Source: Pseudoduganella umbonata (GTDB taxonomy: Bacteria; Pseudomonadota; Gammaproteobacteria; Burkholderiales; Burkholderiaceae_D). From it: a DNA stretch of 64,000 bases. Positions 8,831 through 16,355 of this stretch are shown here, piece after piece. The stretch covers positions 294,411 to 358,410 of the forward strand of contig NZ_JACHXS010000008.1 of NCBI RefSeq assembly GCF_014192225.1, written 5' to 3'. The translations under genes were made by a program, and so were the position numbers. A model generated the notes under the pieces. The model searched no databases and was not told where the DNA came from. It was given only the letters and a program-made list of their open reading frames with translations. Within the stretch, counting starts at the first letter, position 1; every line of letters starts with the position of its first letter.

Positions 8831-8895
8831 CCGGCCAGCAGCGCCGATGCGAGGCCCGCTCGCCTGCCGGTAGCGTAATAGAAGCTCCCTATAGC

Positions 8896-8909
8896 TTGAT
8901 AAACATCAA
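8896..8909 (+). promoter_or_regulatory. FNR/CRP-family box upstream of AWSAR gene
   Basis: TTGATAAACATCAA is an exact match to the FNR-family consensus TTGAT-N4-ATCAA. Its centre is about 85 bp before the AWSAR start codon. A class II arrangement would put the transcript start near 8944, downstream of an AT-rich ACAATA. A CAAGGAC-N7-GTCCTTG hairpin (8924-8944) lies between box and gene. Confidence 0.6.
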
Positions 8910-8987
8910 TAGACGTCTTTAAGCAAGGACAACAATAGTCCTTGTAACGACAACTAGTGATTTTTCTCAACCATAAGGAGCTTGCAC

Positions 8988-9674
8988 ATGACGGATTTCG
9001 ACACTATCGACGCTCTGGACCTGGACCCCATCAAGGTCAAGCTGATGCACGAGGAGTCCGGCGAGGGATGGAGCCTGGAACGGGCCAATGCGGTGGAAAA
9101 GGAATATCGCCGCTTTCTGTACCTGATGAAGAAATTCCCCGAAGAACAAGCCGCGCCGCTGATGGACGTCGACACGTTCTGGCATTACCACATCCTCGAC
9201 ACGATGAAGTACGCGGCCGATTGCGACGCCGTGTTCGGGCATTTCCTCCATCACTTCCCCTACGTGGGATTGCGCGGCGCAGCGGACGAAGAGGCGCACC
9301 GGCAGATGGGCGAGCGCATGCGCTTGCTCTACGAAGAAACGTTCGGCGAGGATTACATCAGCGCCGGCACCACGGCATGGTCGGCCCGCGCGCCCGAACG
9401 CCAGGCCGGTACGGCATGGTCCGCTCGCGCCCCGGCGCAAACCGCCTGGTCGGCCCGCTCGCCACAGTCGCTGGCTGCCCAGACCGCGTGGTCGGCGCGG
9501 AGCGTTGCTGCCGAAACCGCCTGGTCGGCCCGCGCGCCGGCGGGCCTGGCCACCACGACGGCCTGGTCCGCCCGTGCGCCCGCTGCCCCGACGCCGTCCA
9601 TGGCCTGGTCGGCCCGCTCGACCGTCGATGGGTTCTACACAGAACGTCCGCGACTGGTGCAACTGCCCTCATAA
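8988..9674 (+). CDS. AWSAR-repeat protein with GRDP/DUF1399-like N-terminal domain
   Basis: A 228-residue protein in two parts. Residues 1 to about 125 form a conserved domain with MDVDTFWHYHILDTMKYA and VFGHFLHHFPYVGLRG; the D-x-FWHxH pattern plus a DC motif resembles the glycine-rich-domain-protein-like family (DUF1399), which I recognise only moderately. Residues about 128-215 hold seven copies of (T)AWSAR separated by 4-10 Ala/Pro-rich residues. The end is FYTERPRLVQLPS. Codons within the repeats vary while the residues do not. RBS AAGGAG sits 7 bp before ATG 8988. A paralogue follows at 9870. No signal peptide is visible. Function unknown. Confidence 0.85.
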   Translation: MTDFDTIDALDLDPIKVKLMHEESGEGWSLERANAVEKEYRRFLYLMKKFPEEQAAPLMDVDTFWHYHILDTMKYAADCDAVFGHFLHHFPYVGLRGAADEEAHRQMGERMRLLYEETFGEDYISAGTTAWSARAPERQAGTAWSARAPAQTAWSARSPQSLAAQTAWSARSVAAETAWSARAPAGLATTTAWSARAPAAPTPSMAWSARSTVDGFYTERPRLVQLPS

Positions 9675-9683
9675 GAGTGATGT

Positions 9684-9714
9684 TGCGGGACTGCAACGCC
9701 AGTTCCGCATTTTT
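9684..9714 (+). terminator. Rho-independent terminator after AWSAR gene
   Basis: TGCGGGACT and AGTTCCGCA pair with one G-U pair around an 8-nt loop, and five T residues follow. It separates the two paralogues into different transcripts. Confidence 0.8.
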
Positions 9715-9869
9715 CCTTGAGACCCCGCACACGATTGAACGCGCGACGTTGCCATCCGTAATCTACTCCTATACTGGGACCTGTTGACGTTTCCATGAAC
9801 CAACATTAATTTCAGGTGGCTTCCCGCACTCCGGCTGCCCCGTCGCCAGTAACCATCAGAGAGGATTAC

Positions 9870-10724
9870 ATGATTTCTTCCGAACAATTCCAACCGTTTG
9901 CCGAACTGGACCTGGAACCCATCAAGGTCAAGCTGATGCACGTAGAATCCGGCGAAGGCTGGTCGCTGGAAAAAGCCAACGCGGTCGAGTTCGAGTACCG
10001 CCGCTTCCTGTTCCTGATGAAGGCGTTCCCGAACGAACAGACGGCACCGCTGATGGACGTCGACACGTTCTGGCACTATCACATCCTGGATACGATGAAA
10101 TACGCGGTCGACTGCGACAAGGTATTCGGCTATTTCCTGCATCACTTCCCTTACATCGGCCTGCGCGGCGAAGATGACGTGGAAGCGCACCGCCGCGTTG
10201 GCGACCGGATGAAGGAACTGTACGAAGAAACGTTCGGCGAGCCTTACGTACGCACTGCCGCGACCGCCTACTCGGGCCGCATCGGCACCGAAACCGCCTA
10301 TTCCGGCCGCATCGGCACCGAAACGGCATACTCGGGCCGCATCGGCAGCGAAACGGCGTATTCGGGTCGCATCGGTACCGAAACCGCCTATTCCGGCCGG
10401 ATCAGTACGGCGACGGCGTACTCCGGCCGGATCGGCACGCAAACGGCCTATTCCGGACGCATCGGTACCGATACCGCCTACTCCGGCCGCGTTGCCTACT
10501 CGGGCCGTGTCAGCGAACCCACCGTTGCCGCAAAAACGGCGTATTCGGGCCGGGTCAGCGATGCGAACGTCAGCCCGAAAACCGCCTATTCCGGCCGCAT
10601 CGGCACCGAAACGGCCTATTCGGGCCGGATCGGCGCCACCACGGCTTACTCGGGCCGCATCGAAGCAGCCCCGGCGCAACCAGCGTTCTACACCGAACGG
10701 CCGCGCCTGGCAGATCGCGCCTGA
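9870..10724 (+). CDS. AYSGR-repeat protein, paralogue of the AWSAR protein
   Basis: A 284-residue protein. The N-terminal domain (1 to about 125) is roughly three-quarters identical to its neighbour, sharing GEGWSLE.ANAVE.EYRRFL, MDVDTFWHYHILDTMKYA and the HHFPY.GLRG segment. The following region has thirteen copies of AYSGR, mostly in the 10-residue unit TAYSGRIGTE, with a compressed pair and two longer spacers in the middle. It ends with FYTERPRLADRA, matching the neighbour's FYTERPRL. The start at 9870 follows RBS GAGAGGA; a longer open frame upstream lacks one. Repeat number and residues differ from the paralogue while both ends are kept, so the repeat block is the variable functional part. 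Confidence 0.85.
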   Translation: MISSEQFQPFAELDLEPIKVKLMHVESGEGWSLEKANAVEFEYRRFLFLMKAFPNEQTAPLMDVDTFWHYHILDTMKYAVDCDKVFGYFLHHFPYIGLRGEDDVEAHRRVGDRMKELYEETFGEPYVRTAATAYSGRIGTETAYSGRIGTETAYSGRIGSETAYSGRIGTETAYSGRISTATAYSGRIGTQTAYSGRIGTDTAYSGRVAYSGRVSEPTVAAKTAYSGRVSDANVSPKTAYSGRIGTETAYSGRIGATTAYSGRIEAAPAQPAFYTERPRLADRA

Positions 10725-10743
10725 TCGGGTGCGCCAATGAAAA

Positions 10744-10777
10744 AGGCCGGTCCCGCGAACGGGGCCGGCCTTTTTTT
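10744..10777 (+). terminator. Rho-independent terminator after AYSGR gene
   Basis: AGGCCGGTCCC and GGGGCCGGCCT pair around a short loop and are followed by seven T residues. The A-run on the left arm could also serve the minus-strand gene that ends at 10821. Confidence 0.9.
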
Positions 10778-10820
10778 CCACCGTGCCCATCTATTCACTA
10801 CCGGGCATGGTGCACCTGGC

Positions 10821-11063
10821 TCAGTGCGTCATCAATTCGCGCAGCTCGCGGATCGAGTAATCGCTGATCTCGTGCATCCGGATCAGGATCGTGGCGCCGA
10901 TCGGCAGCGTGTTGTGGCGGATCTTGCTGATGACGGGCGGCGCCACTTCGAGCGCGCGCGACAGCGCCGCATCGTTTTTCAGTTCCAGCTTGCTGATGAT
11001 GGCGTCGAGGACACGGTTGGGATTGTACGACGGTGATACGGTCAGATCTTTCAGGAATGACAT
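10821..11063 (-). CDS. Small Cro/CI-like helix-turn-helix protein
   Basis: An 80-residue protein that is one HTH domain. NDAALSRALEVAPPVISKIR has the spacing of a Cro/CI recognition unit. The C-terminus is short and helical (IRMHEISDYSIRELRELM) and there is no effector domain. It converges on the AYSGR gene and could regulate it or itself; a CAAACTAGTTTG palindrome lies about 100 bp upstream of its start. Confidence 0.75.
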   Translation of the reverse strand: MSFLKDLTVSPSYNPNRVLDAIISKLELKNDAALSRALEVAPPVISKIRHNTLPIGATILIRMHEISDYSIRELRELMTH

Positions 11064-11162
11064 TTCAGACTCTCTCGGGCAGTGCTCTTGTGAGCAGTAG
11101 CAGGTTTACCAATATGTCGCCGGCTCGTTACCGGTCTATGGATGACAAACAATATCGCACGA

Positions 11163-11174
11163 CAAACTAGTTTG
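11163..11174. promoter_or_regulatory. Palindrome in the gap upstream of HTH gene
   Basis: CAAACTAGTTTG is a perfect 12-bp palindrome. It lies in the AT-rich gap 11064-11296, which otherwise holds no gene. It is a plausible operator for the adjacent HTH protein; this is inference from position. Confidence 0.4.
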
Positions 11175-11296
11175 CATGCGGACAATATGGTACACCGATT
11201 TACTTTATTTTTGGCAACGCGTGTGAGAATTAGAGAGATTTCACTACGATCGTTTATGTTAGGACAGCGGCGATATTCACCTTCCCGAGGGCTTCC

Positions 11297-11569
11297 TTAA
11301 GGCAGCGGCCGTGGACAATCGCGGGCCAGTTGCAGCAGTAACCAGTACCAGGTTACCGCCGTCAATGCCGCAAGTTCGGCCAGCAGGAGCGGTAGTGCCG
11401 GGATCGCGGCTTCCTGCCGCGCCACCGGCAACTGGTGCCAGCCCAGTTCGCGGCGGATCTCATCCGGCGAGGGCAGCGGCAACGGTAGTCCGGCGCGGGA
11501 GGAGACCTGGCGCCGGGCCATCCATGCCCGTACTTCTTCCTTGCTGGGATGCCGGCGGTTCGCGTCCAT
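11297..11569 (-). CDS. Small hypothetical protein with C-terminal membrane helix
   Basis: A 90-residue protein. The N-terminal half is charged (MDANRRHPSKEEVRAWMARR) and residues about 57-80 form one hydrophobic helix (ALPLLLAELAALTAVTWYWL). This is the layout of a small tail-anchored inner-membrane protein. The family is not recognised. An AGGAGG-like RBS lies 7 bp upstream of the ATG. Confidence 0.6.
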   Translation of the reverse strand: MDANRRHPSKEEVRAWMARRQVSSRAGLPLPLPSPDEIRRELGWHQLPVARQEAAIPALPLLLAELAALTAVTWYWLLLQLARDCPRPLP

Positions 11570-11631
11570 ACGACCTCCTGATGGTGTCTGCCTACGTTAG
11601 TCGCAAGCAGCCATCGCGCGTTTGCGGCGGG

Positions 11632-12648
11632 TCAATCCTGCCGGACGGCCGTCATCTTTTGTAGCCCGTCGGCAACGGTTGGATAGCGCAGCCGCATCCC
11701 CAGCTCATGCTTCAGCCGGCCGTTGGCAAGGCGGCGCGACTCGGACATGAAGGACAGCAGCGTCGGCGATACCACCTGGGCCAGCTGTGGCCGAGGCAGC
11801 CGCGGCGGGCGAGGCAGTCCGACCGCATCGGCCACGGCATCGAAGTACTCGGCCATCCGCATGCGGCTGTCGTCGACGGCGTGGTAGACACGCTGCGGCT
11901 GGCCGCGGTACAGGGCCGCCCGGACCAGCCCCGCCAGGTCGTCCGCGTGGATATGGTTGGTGTAGACGTCATCCGCCGCATCGAGCGCGGGCGTACCCTG
12001 GCGCAGGCGTTCCAGCGGCAGGCGGTCCGCCGCATAGATGCCCGGCACGCGCAGGATGGACAGCCTGCCCTGCGCACGGCGAGCCCAGCCGCGCAGCACC
12101 CGTTCCGCGTCGACCCGGCGGCGCGCGCGGATATTGCGGGGGGCCACCGGCTGCGTTTCATCGACCAGGCGCCCCGCCAGATCGCCATAGACACCAGTGG
12201 TACTGACATAAACGACCCTGGCCGCCTCGGGTAGAATGGCGGCTACATTGCGCGTGCGCGTATCGCGCTCGCCGGTGGCCGGCGGCGGCGCCAGGTGGAT
12301 CACCGTGTGCGCCAGGCCGGCGAGACGGCGCAGCGACGCCGGCTGGTCGAGATCGGCCAGCACGGGTACCGCGCCCGCCGCGCGCAACATGCCGATGTCG
12401 GCCATATCGCGTGTGACGGCAAAAACGCGGTAGCGCGCGCAGAGCAGCGGCAACAGCCGCATGCCCACGTCGCCGCAACCGAGGATCAGCAGCTTCGGCT
12501 TCCCGAAGCGCGGTTTCACCAGGTGCGGCTGGCCGAGGGGCGGCTTCCCGAGGTGCGGCTGTCCGACCTGCGGCTGGCCGGGCGGCGGCTTCACGGAATG
12601 CGGCTGGCCTGGCGCCTGCCCCGGACTTTGTTTGGTTAAGCTTTTCAT
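11632..12648 (-). CDS. SDR-family NAD(P)-dependent epimerase/reductase
   Basis: An extended short-chain dehydrogenase. The Rossmann core begins KPKLLILGCGDVGMRLLPLL with the glycine motif GCGDVG, and YVSTTGVYGD supplies the catalytic-type Ser and Tyr region. From ATG 12648 the product is 338 residues, with an unusual N-terminal block built of GQPHLGKPP-like units (residues 8-50). A GTG at 12519 would start MKPRFGKPKLLILGCGDVG and match the family better, making the block the promoter region. The annotated start is therefore uncertain. The gene is divergent from the ferredoxin reductase, with only 12 bp between the two starts if ATG 12648 is right. Substrate unknown. Confidence 0.85.
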   Translation of the reverse strand: MKSLTKQSPGQAPGQPHSVKPPPGQPQVGQPHLGKPPLGQPHLVKPRFGKPKLLILGCGDVGMRLLPLLCARYRVFAVTRDMADIGMLRAAGAVPVLADLDQPASLRRLAGLAHTVIHLAPPPATGERDTRTRNVAAILPEAARVVYVSTTGVYGDLAGRLVDETQPVAPRNIRARRRVDAERVLRGWARRAQGRLSILRVPGIYAADRLPLERLRQGTPALDAADDVYTNHIHADDLAGLVRAALYRGQPQRVYHAVDDSRMRMAEYFDAVADAVGLPRPPRLPRPQLAQVVSPTLLSFMSESRRLANGRLKHELGMRLRYPTVADGLQKMTAVRQD

Positions 12649-12660
12649 CTCAAGGATTGT

Positions 12661-13686
12661 ATGACGTTTCAGATTACTGTTCAGCCCAGCGGCCACCAGT
12701 TCGCATGCGACGAAGACGAAACCGTGCTGGCAGCCGCGATGCGCGCCGGTGTCGGGCTGCCGTACGGCTGCAAGAACGGCGCCTGCAGTTCCTGCAAGGG
12801 CAAGGTGGTTGCCGGTTCGATCTCGCACAAGCCGCACCAGCGCCGCGCGCTGTCCGAGGAAGAAGAAGCCCAGGGCATGTCGCTGTTCTGCTGCGCGCTG
12901 CCCCATTCCGACCTGGTGATCGCCGCCCGCGAAGTGGCCGGCAGCGGCGATTTCCCTGTCAAGAAAATGCCGTCGCGCGTGACGACGCTGGAAAAGGTCG
13001 CGCCGGACGTGATCGTGATGACGCTGCAGTTGCCCGCCAATGAAGTACTGGAGTACCGTGCCGGCCAGTATATCGAATTCCTGCTGCGCGACGGCAAGCG
13101 CCGCAGCTACAGCATGGCCAGCGCTCCGGGTGCCGGCCCGGTCTCGCTGCACATCCGGCACATGCCGGGCGGCCTGTTTACCGACCAGGTATTCGGCACG
13201 ATGAAAGAGCGCGACATCCTGCGCTTCGAAGGCCCGCTGGGCACGTTCTTCGTGCGCGAGGACTCCGACAAGCCGATGGTGCTGCTGGCGTCCGGCACGG
13301 GCTTCGCTCCCATCAAGGCGATCGTCGAGCAGATGAAGGCTTCCGGTTCGCAACGCAAGATGGTGCTGTACTGGGGCGGGCGCCGGCCGCGCGACCTGTA
13401 CATGCATGCGCTGTGCGAACAATGGGCCAGCGAGATGCCGAATTTCAGTTATGTCCCGGTGGTATCCGACGCACTCGAGGAAGACGGCTGGACCGGCCGC
13501 ACCGGCTACGTGCACCAGGCCGCGGTCGCCGACCTGCCCGATCTCTCCGGCTGGCAGGTGTATGCCTGCGGCGCGCCGATCGTCGTCGAATCGGCCAGGC
13601 GCGATTTCGTGGCCCGGTGCGGCCTGCCGGAAGACGAGTTCTACGCCGACGCCTTCACCACCGAAGCCGACCTGGCCCAACCTTAA
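12661..13686 (+). CDS. 2Fe-2S/FAD reductase, CDP-6-deoxy-3,4-glucoseen-reductase type
   Basis: A 341-residue electron-transfer flavoprotein. Residues 1-90 are a plant-type ferredoxin domain with CKNGACSSCKG and a later CC, giving four 2Fe-2S cysteines. An FAD-binding barrel follows with RSYSMAS, then an NAD-binding domain with GTGFAPIKAI and YACGAP. Proteins of this build in Burkholderiales are usually named CDP-6-deoxy-delta-3,4-glucoseen reductase, although no sugar cluster is present here, so the true partner is open. The start has an AAGGA RBS 5 bp upstream. Confidence 0.88.
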   Translation: MTFQITVQPSGHQFACDEDETVLAAAMRAGVGLPYGCKNGACSSCKGKVVAGSISHKPHQRRALSEEEEAQGMSLFCCALPHSDLVIAAREVAGSGDFPVKKMPSRVTTLEKVAPDVIVMTLQLPANEVLEYRAGQYIEFLLRDGKRRSYSMASAPGAGPVSLHIRHMPGGLFTDQVFGTMKERDILRFEGPLGTFFVREDSDKPMVLLASGTGFAPIKAIVEQMKASGSQRKMVLYWGGRRPRDLYMHALCEQWASEMPNFSYVPVVSDALEEDGWTGRTGYVHQAAVADLPDLSGWQVYACGAPIVVESARRDFVARCGLPEDEFYADAFTTEADLAQP

Positions 13687-13757
13687 TCCCCCCGCGATCC
13701 CGGTCCCCACCGGCCCGGCCGGCCGGGGCGGGGCCGCATTTCATCACTGATCGCTTC

Positions 13758-15005
13758 ATGTCCTCATCCAACGGCTTTGCCGTCCTGCGTCACCGTAATT
13801 TCTCGTTCTACCTGTCCGCCCGCATCCTCGGCACGCTTGCCGTGCAGATGCAGAACGTCGCCGTCGGCTGGCAGGTCTATTCGATGACCCACAACCTGTT
13901 CTACCTCGGCATGATCGGCCTGGCGCAGTTCGCGCCGTTCCTGCTGCTGATCCTGCCGGCCGGCCACGTGGCCGACCGCTACAACCGCCGCAACATCGTC
14001 ACCGCCTGCCTGGCCACGCAACTGCTCGTCGGCCTGCTGCTGCTCGCGTTCGCCCACAGCGCGATGCACCTCGTCTGGCCCGTGTTCGCCGTGCTCGTGC
14101 TGTTCGGCAGCGCGCGCGCATTCATGGGGCCGGCCACCCAGGCGATGCTGGTCAACCTGGTGCCCCAGCAGGATCTCAGCAAGGCCGTCGCGCTGTCGTC
14201 GTCGAGTTTCCACGTCGCCGTGATCCTCGGTCCCACGCTGGGCGGCCTGCTGTACATCCACGGCCCGATCGCCGTGTATACAGTCGCCGCCACGCTGCTG
14301 CTGCTGGCGACCGTGCTGATGGCGCTGACCAAGGCGCCGCCGCAGGCCAGCAACCGCGAGCCGGCCACCTGGCACAGCGTGCTGGAGGGCCTGCGCTTCG
14401 TGATGTCGCGCCCGATCGTGCTGGGCGCGATTTCGCTGGACCTGTTCGCCGTGCTGTTCGGCGGCGCCACGGCACTGCTGCCGGCGCTGGCCCACGACGT
14501 GCTGCACGTGGGCCCGACCGGCCTGGGCCTGCTGCGTACCGCGCCGGGTGCCGGCGCGGCGCTGTGCTCGATCGCGCTGGCGTTCTTTCCCATCACGCGC
14601 CGGGTCGGCGCCTGGATGTTCGGCGGCGTCGCCGTGTTCGGTATCGGCACCGTGGTGCTCGGCACCACGACCACCTTCGCCGTCGCCCTCGCCTGCCTGC
14701 TGCTGATGGGCGCCGGGGACATGATCAGCGTCTACGTGCGGCACCTGCTGGTGCAGTTCGAGACGCCGGATGCGATCCGCGGCCGCGTCAGCGCCGTCAA
14801 CTCCGTGTTCATCGGCGCCTCGAACGAACTGGGCGAATTCGAATCCGGCGTCACGGCCGGCTGGATGGGCCTGTCGCGCGCCATTGTCTTCGGCGGCGCC
14901 GCCACCCTCGTCGTGACGGGTGCGTGGATCAAGCTGTTCCCCGTGCTGGCGAAGATGGACCGTTTCCCCCATCACGAGAAAGAACTGGCCGAACAGGCGA
15001 AGTAA
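13758..15005 (+). CDS. MFS transporter, EntS/DHA3-like
   Basis: A 415-residue permease with about 12 membrane helices. The N-terminus MSSSNGFAVLRHRNFSFYLS, with VAVGWQVYSMT and ADRYNRRNIV, matches the EntS-type MFS_3 branch, which exports siderophores or drugs. It follows the reductase by 70 bp on the same strand and may share its transcript. ATG 13758 is chosen over a longer open frame that overlaps the reductase in a different frame. Confidence 0.88.
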   Translation: MSSSNGFAVLRHRNFSFYLSARILGTLAVQMQNVAVGWQVYSMTHNLFYLGMIGLAQFAPFLLLILPAGHVADRYNRRNIVTACLATQLLVGLLLLAFAHSAMHLVWPVFAVLVLFGSARAFMGPATQAMLVNLVPQQDLSKAVALSSSSFHVAVILGPTLGGLLYIHGPIAVYTVAATLLLLATVLMALTKAPPQASNREPATWHSVLEGLRFVMSRPIVLGAISLDLFAVLFGGATALLPALAHDVLHVGPTGLGLLRTAPGAGAALCSIALAFFPITRRVGAWMFGGVAVFGIGTVVLGTTTTFAVALACLLLMGAGDMISVYVRHLLVQFETPDAIRGRVSAVNSVFIGASNELGEFESGVTAGWMGLSRAIVFGGAATLVVTGAWIKLFPVLAKMDRFPHHEKELAEQAK

Positions 15006-15091
15006 GCCTTGAAAACCCGGCAATGTGCTGCACTTAACAACAAAAGGGACCTGTACGACGTAACATCGCACCTACACAACGAGGAGGAAAC

Positions 15092-15460
15092 ATGCAAGTT
15101 CAAGTCAATACCGACAAGGCCATCACCCATGACGTCAACCTGGAAAACCACGTGGAAAGCGTGGTGCGCTCGGCGCTCGAGCGCTTCGGCGAGCAGGTCA
15201 CCCGGGTCGAAGTCCACCTGGGCGACAACAACAGCAGCCACAAGTCGGGCCCGAACGACAAGCGCTGCATGATGGAAGCCCGCGTGGCCGGCATTCCGCC
15301 GATCGCCGTGACGGACCAGGCCGGCGACCTGCACCAGGCCATCACCGGGGCATCCGGCAAGCTGGTGCGTGCGCTCGATACCGCCATCGGCAAGCGCAGC
15401 GACGTCAAGCACAACACGCCCGTTGCCGACCTGGTGCAGCCGGACCCCGTCGACGACTGA
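15092..15460 (+). CDS. HPF/RaiA-like ribosome-associated protein
   Basis: A 122-residue protein of the sigma-54-modulation/HPF type. It starts MQVQVNTDKAITHDVNLENH, with a beta-alpha-beta pattern and the VEVHLGDNNSSH strand typical of hibernation factors. The C-terminal tail (KHNTPVADLVQPDPVDD) is short and acidic, so it lacks the long-HPF dimerisation domain. A strong RBS GAGGAGGAAA precedes the ATG. It probably binds the 30S decoding centre in stationary phase, or is a divergent member of that fold. Confidence 0.8.
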   Translation: MQVQVNTDKAITHDVNLENHVESVVRSALERFGEQVTRVEVHLGDNNSSHKSGPNDKRCMMEARVAGIPPIAVTDQAGDLHQAITGASGKLVRALDTAIGKRSDVKHNTPVADLVQPDPVDD

Positions 15461-15475
15461 CCGGCAGGATCGCGG

Positions 15476-16255
15476 TCAGCGCGCCGCGGCAAGTTCACGC
15501 AGGTACGCCAGCCCGTCCAGCGCGCGGCTGCCGTACCACGACATCATCTCCCCATCCACCAGCTGCACCGGCTTGCCGAGCTGCTTTTCCAGCGCATCGG
15601 CATGCGCTTCCGTAAAGCGGTACGGCTCGGTGGACAGCAGTACCTGGTCGATGTCCGCCACCAGCGCCGCATTCCAGTCGAAGCGGGGATAGCGGCCGGC
15701 GCCCAGCGCCGGTACGCTCCAGCCGATTTCCGCCAGCATCGCCGCGATATACGTGTCGCGCGACACCGTCATCCACGGGTCTTGCCAGATGCAGTACAGC
15801 ACGCGCTGCGGCGGTCCTTTCGGCATGGCGCGCAAGGCGGCCAATGCCGCGGCAAACGCATCGCACCAGCGCGCCGCCGCCTCGTCCGCGCAAAATACCC
15901 CGCCCAGCAGGCGCGCCAGCGCAAGATTGTCTTCCGGACGCAGCGGGTGAGTGACGATCACGTTCGGCACGAATCCGGCCAGCAGGTCGACGGTGGGCTT
16001 TTCGTTTTCGTCGATGTTGACCACCACGTGCGTCGGCGCCAGGGCGCGCAGCTTGTCCAGGTTGACATCCTTGGTGCCGCCGACCTTAGCAATGCCGCGC
16101 ACCACGTCGCGCGGGTGGATGCAGAAGCCGGTCCGGCCCACCAGTTGCCGCGCCAGTCCGAGGGTGCACAGCAGTTCGGTAATCGACGGCACCAGCGAAA
16201 CGATGCGGGCATCCGGATCGGGCCGGTGCGCACGGCCGAGGGCATCGGTAAACAT
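15476..16255 (-). CDS. Helical-backbone metal receptor, BtuF-like, without signal peptide
   Basis: A 259-residue protein of the periplasmic metal/cobalamin receptor fold. RIVSLVPSITELLCTLGLAR, VGRTGFCIHP and KVGGTKDVNLDKLRALAPTH are classic for the family. There is no cleavable signal or lipobox at the N-terminus (MFTDALGRAHRPD), so it is a cytoplasmic or mis-started member. No ABC permease or ATPase lies nearby. Cobalamin or haem binding is possible but not shown. Confidence 0.8.
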   Translation of the reverse strand: MFTDALGRAHRPDPDARIVSLVPSITELLCTLGLARQLVGRTGFCIHPRDVVRGIAKVGGTKDVNLDKLRALAPTHVVVNIDENEKPTVDLLAGFVPNVIVTHPLRPEDNLALARLLGGVFCADEAAARWCDAFAAALAALRAMPKGPPQRVLYCIWQDPWMTVSRDTYIAAMLAEIGWSVPALGAGRYPRFDWNAALVADIDQVLLSTEPYRFTEAHADALEKQLGKPVQLVDGEMMSWYGSRALDGLAYLRELAAAR

Positions 16256-16355
16256 AATGTAATTGGGAAATTAAATGTAATGTGTTGAAACAAGTTGGGG
16301 CACGGTCCCGTGCCTTGCATGCGCTATCATGGCATGACTTCCTGGAACCTCCGCC

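Noticed and set aside
6925..8970. 681-residue minus-strand frame opposite the histidine kinase
   Set aside because: Antisense to a complete CHASE-HisKA-HATPase protein; composition is that of a shadow frame.
8988..10724. Calling the AWSAR/AYSGR genes RiPP precursors outright
   Set aside because: No radical-SAM, YcaO, lanthipeptide or protease gene is adjacent, and the N-terminal domain is large; the idea stays a hypothesis in the findings.
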